Shown here in pieces: positions 60,112 through 64,000 of a DNA stretch of 64,000 nucleotides. Made by a program: the position numbers and the translations under genes. Source of the DNA: a bacterium (GTDB lineage: Bacteria; UBA10199; JAIBAG01); contig JAIBAG010000011.1 of the NCBI GenBank assembly GCA_019695305.1, positions 1-64,000 on the forward strand, read 5' to 3'. Numbering within the stretch: position 1 is the first letter of the stretch; each line of letters starts with the position of its first letter. Under the pieces are notes generated by a model that saw nothing but the letters and a program-made list of their open reading frames with translations, was not told where the DNA came from and made no database searches.

Positions 60112-60699
60112 ATGATGAAAACCATCATTACTACTTTTATTCTCTTATTTACCCTTCCTGTTTTTGCCAAAGTTGATACATCCCAGCCCGAAACAAAATG
60201 TCGTTTAAATTTTGAATTAAAAAGTTGGGCTATTTTTTATAAAAAGGGAGACGGTTCGGGTACCGTCACCTGCGACAACGGACAGCGAGTGAATGTTATT
60301 GTACAAACCCGTGGTGGTGGTCTTAGTTTTGGAAAAACAAAAATTACCGATGGCGAAGGTACCTTTACCCATGTGCACGATATTAACGAAGTACTGGGAT
60401 CGTATGCCACCAGTGAAGCTCATGCCGGCGTTGCTAAATCGGTAGACGCCCAAGCAATGACTAATGGCGATGTATCACTTTCTCTTACCGCAAAAGGAAA
60501 AGGGGTTGATATAGGGATTGCTTTTGGCTCATTTAAACTGATACAAAAAGGCAATATTGCTCAGGTATCAGGAGGAGATCCGGTTATTCAAAACACAAAC
60601 GTGACTGAGCCTAAAAAAGTAAAATCGTCCTCGGGAGTAGTAGAAAAAGATCTATCTAGCGGGCCACCTCAAAAAGACTATCATAAAGTTCAAAATTAA
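60112..60699 (+). CDS. Secreted protein, possibly DUF992-like
   Basis: The 195-residue product has a signal peptide (MMKTIITTFILLFTLPVFA), a Cys pair (KCRLNFEL and VTCDNGQ) and a Gly-rich beta pattern (VIVQTRGGGLSFGKTKITD, GKGVDIGIAFGSFKLI). The C-terminal tail is disordered, with Lys/Ser. The pattern is reminiscent of DUF992-like exported proteins, but this is uncertain. A GAGGG ribosome site lies before Met1 or Met2. Confidence 0.55.
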   Translation: MMKTIITTFILLFTLPVFAKVDTSQPETKCRLNFELKSWAIFYKKGDGSGTVTCDNGQRVNVIVQTRGGGLSFGKTKITDGEGTFTHVHDINEVLGSYATSEAHAGVAKSVDAQAMTNGDVSLSLTAKGKGVDIGIAFGSFKLIQKGNIAQVSGGDPVIQNTNVTEPKKVKSSSGVVEKDLSSGPPQKDYHKVQN

Positions 60700-60704
60700 T
60701 TTTT

Positions 60705-61472
60705 TTATTCAAACCAGCGCCGTTTTTTTACACCTTCTTGCAGCATTTTTTGCGAACTAGCCCACACTTGTTGATGAAACCGTGTTACCATCTTACTTGA
60801 TTTTGGTGGTTGTATAGGTACCCCAATATGGGTTGTAATTTTTCGTGGAAAAGGAAGTCCTCCTAAGCCCACAAAAAAGGGAAAAGGTAAATATCGATGA
60901 AAAAGCTTTTTGGAAATTTTCATGGGTTGGTCGAGAATATAAAAAATATCATCAATACCCACCGACATACATGGCACTACGGGCACTCCCGCTGCTATTG
61001 CTGTTTTAGCAAAGCCGGTACGCCCCTCCCACAATAATTTGTACTTATGCGCCGACGATCTTAACCCTTCGCGTTCCCCTCCCGGAAATACAGCCACAAT
61101 TTCACCACGTTTTAAAAGGCGCACAGCGTTTTCGGGAGTTGCATCTACCGCTCCCATATTTAAAAAAACTTCGCGTAATACAGGTAAACGCCAGGTGCGG
61201 CTATGCATTAGCATACGCACACGGCGTCCGGTTTTTAAGTAAATTTGACGTATCAGGAGTGCCATATCAAAAGGCATAAAACCGTGATTGGCAACAATCA
61301 TAAAACCTTTTTTTGGGGGGAAATTATTAAACCCAACCATGGTATAACGAAAATATTTTTCAACCATGGCAAGCGATGACGCAAAATGCTTAAGCATTTT
61401 TTCATCTGTAAAATATAGATGGTCTTCGTCTCCGTCACGATACGGATTTGTAAAAATATTTTTCTTCGACAT
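60705..61472 (-). CDS. Lysophospholipid acyltransferase family (MGAT/DGAT-like) protein
   Basis: The 255-residue protein has IVANHGFMPFDMALL, the acyltransferase His-Asp motif (here NHx5D), and FPGGEREGLRSSAHKYKL, the phosphate-binding block of the MGAT-like subgroup. RTGFAKTAIAAGVPVVPCM follows. Members transfer acyl chains to lysophospholipids or diacylglycerol, so it may make storage lipid or phospholipid. It is convergent with the gene at 60112 and follows the lipoprotein gene 61524 by about 50 bases. Confidence 0.8.
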   Translation of the reverse strand: MSKKNIFTNPYRDGDEDHLYFTDEKMLKHFASSLAMVEKYFRYTMVGFNNFPPKKGFMIVANHGFMPFDMALLIRQIYLKTGRRVRMLMHSRTWRLPVLREVFLNMGAVDATPENAVRLLKRGEIVAVFPGGEREGLRSSAHKYKLLWEGRTGFAKTAIAAGVPVVPCMSVGIDDIFYILDQPMKISKKLFHRYLPFPFFVGLGGLPFPRKITTHIGVPIQPPKSSKMVTRFHQQVWASSQKMLQEGVKKRRWFE

Positions 61473-61493
61473 GTGAAAGTCTTATAAATCACA

Positions 61494-61513
61494 TCTTGAA
61501 AGTACTTTCAAGA
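61494..61513. promoter_or_regulatory. Perfect 20-bp palindrome between two minus-strand genes
   Basis: TCTTGAAAGTACTTTCAAGA equals its reverse complement. It lies between the lipoprotein stop and the acyltransferase start (22 bases upstream). It could be an operator or a weak hairpin; no T run follows. Confidence 0.45.
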
Positions 61514-61523
61514 CTCAAGCTTT

Positions 61524-63131
61524 TTATTTAAGTTCTGGATAGTGCTTAAGATTAAGCACCCCAATCACCGGCTTTCCATTTTCGTTAAGGGCTACATAGG
61601 CTGCTAAATTGGGCGTTATAGGATGGGGATAGGGCCAAAAGCCTTCTTTTAAAATTGTGTTTTTCTGTGTGGTTGCATTATAGGCACCCAGTAAAAACTT
61701 ATCATAATCTTCAGGTGTATAGGCCTCGGTTTTATACGGTCGAATATCAAAAATAACAATGGTATGATCGGCATTCCATTGATGCTTGGCAATTTTAACA
61801 CCATTTTTCCCTAAACCCAAACTGGAAGCTTTTACCAAAACACTTTCTGTTGCGGTTTGTAAATTAAACACACAAATATTAACGTTGGAAGCAGCCTCAT
61901 TAGTACACTCATATGTAATTTTATGATCATTCCATAATTGTAAATTGGCTATGGGGCGTGTAGACGAATAAAGTTTAACAGGGCTTAACAGAAAAACTCC
62001 GGGACCAACACGGATGGAATCATCAGTCGTTAAACTTAAGTACTCCAAATTATAATCACCATTACCGTAATGGCTTATCACAATTAGGCTATCTTCATCA
62101 TTCCAAATAAAACTGCGACTTAAAACTTGACGATTGTTTTGATGAATATACACAGCACTTCCATATGCGCTGCTGGTATAACCAATAGCAATGCGCGAGT
62201 ATTGTTTACCCATAAAGGTAGTACGTGCTTCCTGTGCTACACGGTAGCCATCGGGAGAAATAGCAAACTCGGAAGTGGCAAAAGGCGTTAAGTGAATATT
62301 TTCCGTTGTTTTATCACGATTCACCCTCACCAAATCACCACTTTCATTGCTATAACCCATACAAAAAGTCATATCTTGGGCACATTTAATATTATGAAGC
62401 GGTGAATTCAGTGGAATAACACTTTCAACTACACCACCGTGAACCGGGACGCTCATTACAGCAAGCTCGTTATTATCGTTTATTCCATTAAACATGACTT
62501 GGCCCGCCGATATTCCTACTGCGGCATCCACGGTATGGATACTGGTTGAAATATCTACAGTGTAGCTTGTTTTAGCCAAGTAAGGTTTAGGCTCGTTGAG
62601 TGTTACTTTAATAGCCACTTCCTCTAGAGCTTCGGTGGCATAAGAAATTTTAACAGCCTCGCCATAATTAAGATCGGCCACACTTTTAATAAACCAGCCA
62701 TCTACCACTTGCTCGGTAGAACAATTATTTTCATCAATACAAAAGGTAAATTCCCCATCTGTACCTTGAGCCACAATTAAGTTGGTATCGGAAGACAAAT
62801 CGTTTTCCTCTACATAATTATTCACAACATCGGCATAGTCATCCTGTATTTCGTCTGCAGTGCCCATGCGAATACTGGTAGGATCTACATAACCTTTAGT
62901 AGCTTTAGCTACCGGAAGAGGAATATCCACGCCTATTAATTCGGTAGCCTGTCCCCCTTTTGATGGAACAATAGGTGCTCCCGGATATCTATTGGAATTA
63001 GGACTGCCCCCCAATCCATTACTATCGGCTCCCATACAGGCACTCACCATCAGGAAGAGCCCCAGGCTTATCAATCGCAGGTTGGATAAAAGTTTTTGCA
63101 CCAAAGGTATATACAGCAACCCCTGTGCCAA
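61524..63131 (-). CDS. Lipoprotein with a beta-propeller-like repeat region
   Basis: The frame begins at TTG 63131, but starts at 63104 or 63101 are also possible. The N-terminus has a lipobox (SLGLFLMVSACMGAD, Cys32 in the long form). The body is built of short strands with TolB/WD-like patterns (DKTTENIHLTPFATSEF, SFIWNDEDSLIVISHYGNG, LQLWNDHKITYEC). It is probably an outer-membrane-associated lipoprotein that binds a partner with its propeller. No family was recognised. Confidence 0.6.
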   Translation of the reverse strand: MAQGLLYIPLVQKLLSNLRLISLGLFLMVSACMGADSNGLGGSPNSNRYPGAPIVPSKGGQATELIGVDIPLPVAKATKGYVDPTSIRMGTADEIQDDYADVVNNYVEENDLSSDTNLIVAQGTDGEFTFCIDENNCSTEQVVDGWFIKSVADLNYGEAVKISYATEALEEVAIKVTLNEPKPYLAKTSYTVDISTSIHTVDAAVGISAGQVMFNGINDNNELAVMSVPVHGGVVESVIPLNSPLHNIKCAQDMTFCMGYSNESGDLVRVNRDKTTENIHLTPFATSEFAISPDGYRVAQEARTTFMGKQYSRIAIGYTSSAYGSAVYIHQNNRQVLSRSFIWNDEDSLIVISHYGNGDYNLEYLSLTTDDSIRVGPGVFLLSPVKLYSSTRPIANLQLWNDHKITYECTNEAASNVNICVFNLQTATESVLVKASSLGLGKNGVKIAKHQWNADHTIVIFDIRPYKTEAYTPEDYDKFLLGAYNATTQKNTILKEGFWPYPHPITPNLAAYVALNENGKPVIGVLNLKHYPELK

Positions 63132-63216
63132 TTTTTAGACATAACCAATAGTTGAAATAATTGAGTATTTTATAGATGCGTTGCGTTAAAATGAGTTTTT
63201 TCTCAATTTGAAATTT
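63132..63216. other. Short intergenic spacer
   Basis: An 85-base AT-rich spacer between two minus-strand genes. No repeat or operator was identified. Confidence 0.3.
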
Positions 63217-64000
63217 TTATGGTTTATCAGGTTGAGAAGAACCTACAGTACCAAGGCCTTGAAGGAGAGAAAGTACATCCACCTTGGCACCCTCTAAATG
63301 AAGCCCCACACGGGCTGTAGACTGAAGTAAACCTTCTACCAGGCTTTTAAAATAAGGGCTTAATGTAGTCGATAAATCCATGTTGTCGATGGTGACCTCT
63401 CCATTTTCAAGCGTGGTGTGGCCCAATTGAAGATTAAAAAGTAGATGCCCTTTGGGCCCAATACTTAAACCAAAACCATCGTTCTCGGCAGCTAGACTGC
63501 TCCAGTCGTTCATGTTGCTAAAACTGACGGTAGTTTCTTGATTAGCCAAACGCCATGGTTGCGGCGGAATAACAAGACCTGCCGTGTTTCCATTGGGCAT
63601 GGTATTTTGATAAGTGGCCTGAACACTGCCCTGCCCCGCAATAGAACCCACAAAGTTTTTTAAAGTGGGAATGATGTTGTTGGGATTAAGAGGGTCGGGC
63701 GCCATTTCAAATTGCAGATCACTAATATTAACAACCAACTCATCAATTTTTAAAAATCCTTCTACACCAGCTTTTGAAATAGGCACCACCACCGGACCCG
63801 TAAGCGTCACAGATAAAGGAGTGCCACCTGGTGTGGCTGTGATGCCACCTTCGGGACCAAAGAGGCGGATAGTGCCGTCGCCGGTTAAAGCCACATTGGT
63901 AACGGCAGGATCTAGATGGAGATTGAGCGCTTCAATACGCCTGTCGCTGGGAATGTCGAGGGCTGCGTTAATATCATCAAACTCGTATAGAAATTCCGGG
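63217..64000 (-). CDS. Beta-rich protein, 5' end beyond the right edge
   Basis: On the minus strand the frame is open from the edge to a stop at 63217: the GTG at 63894 is internal, since the upstream codons continue FLYEFDDINAALDIPSDRR and LNLHLDPAVTNV without a stop. The visible 260 residues alternate in strands (VTLTGPVVVPISKAGVEGF, NGEVTIDNMDLSTTLSPYF) much like the 1,415-residue protein at 42472, suggesting a related AsmA-like or envelope protein. No family was recognised. The N-terminus is outside the window. Confidence 0.5.
   Translation of the reverse strand, partial: PEFLYEFDDINAALDIPSDRRIEALNLHLDPAVTNVALTGDGTIRLFGPEGGITATPGGTPLSVTLTGPVVVPISKAGVEGFLKIDELVVNISDLQFEMAPDPLNPNNIIPTLKNFVGSIAGQGSVQATYQNTMPNGNTAGLVIPPQPWRLANQETTVSFSNMNDWSSLAAENDGFGLSIGPKGHLLFNLQLGHTTLENGEVTIDNMDLSTTLSPYFKSLVEGLLQSTARVGLHLEGAKVDVLSLLQGLGTVGSSQPDKP

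Overview
The window reads as chromosomal DNA of a Gram-negative, Deltaproteobacteria-like bacterium of moderate to low GC. The grounds are outer-membrane beta-barrel proteins (one ending in Phe), many lipoproteins and secreted proteins, a Cys-rich Asp/Asn metal-binding motif (DHDGDGF...GDCDD...DNNCDG) familiar from myxobacterial and related genomes, RNase J with a LexA of the GAAC-N4-GTTC type, and a long-form IspH. The lineage (Bdellovibrionota, Myxococcota or a neighbouring uncultured phylum) is inference; no rRNA or tRNA was seen.

Layout. 1-5.8 kb is a graveyard of mobile DNA: the start of an IS30-like transposase at the left edge, about a dozen copies of a REP-like repeat (GCGTGCCTGGCACCGGGG), and repeated 3' tails of a REP-associated tyrosine transposase (RAYT). 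Scattered among them are broken genes (a DinD-like fragment, RAYT fragments, a small antisense relic) and a few intact ones (a Cys-nucleophile hydrolase bracketed by 107-bp direct repeats, a small secreted protein, a membrane protein). 5.8-9.8 kb is an AT-rich cassette: a Shedu-type (DUF4263) nuclease with two unknown companions, a small secreted Cys protein and a separate PD-(D/E)XK-like nuclease. 9.9-14.8 kb holds a metallopeptidase-like protein and a lipid-flavoured operon (SDR, START/SRPBCC, small secreted protein, MaoC-like). 14.9-22.1 kb (all minus strand) carries a phosphohexomutase, two paralogous small secreted proteins, a lipoprotein with a C-terminal PDZ-like domain, a metalloprotease with thrombospondin-type-3 repeats, and a hydrolase. 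22.2-29.5 kb has a porin-like protein, RNase J, YchF and a HipA-like YjjJ/HipH kinase. 29.6-35.9 kb has UvrA among unknown proteins. 36-42.4 kb has a YfbK-like VWA protein, LexA with a perfect operator palindrome, an unknown protein, a glutamate-synthase-like FMN protein and a DUF4412 protein. 42.5-46.7 kb is one 1,415-residue unknown protein. 47-64 kb is mostly housekeeping and envelope genes: DoxX, TetR, a metallopeptidase, SH3b and amidase proteins, a translationally coupled RF-like/ExoIII/VOC/hydrolase operon, endonuclease III with an M48 protease, acyl-CoA dehydrogenase, IspH, a lysophospholipid acyltransferase, a lipoprotein, and a gene cut by the right edge.

How the genes work together. 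DNA repair is well represented (UvrA, LexA, ExoIII, Nth, a relic of a DinD-like gene). RNase J, YchF and the GGQ protein serve RNA and translation. Much of the rest is envelope biology. The most unusual parts are the defence-like cassette joined to the REP/RAYT debris, and several highly structured intergenic inverted repeats: a 37-bp perfect pair at 56841-57003, a 25-bp perfect stem across the ispH stop codon, a Shine-Dalgarno-masking terminator hairpin before the VWA gene, and an 18-bp-arm palindrome between divergent genes at 34265.
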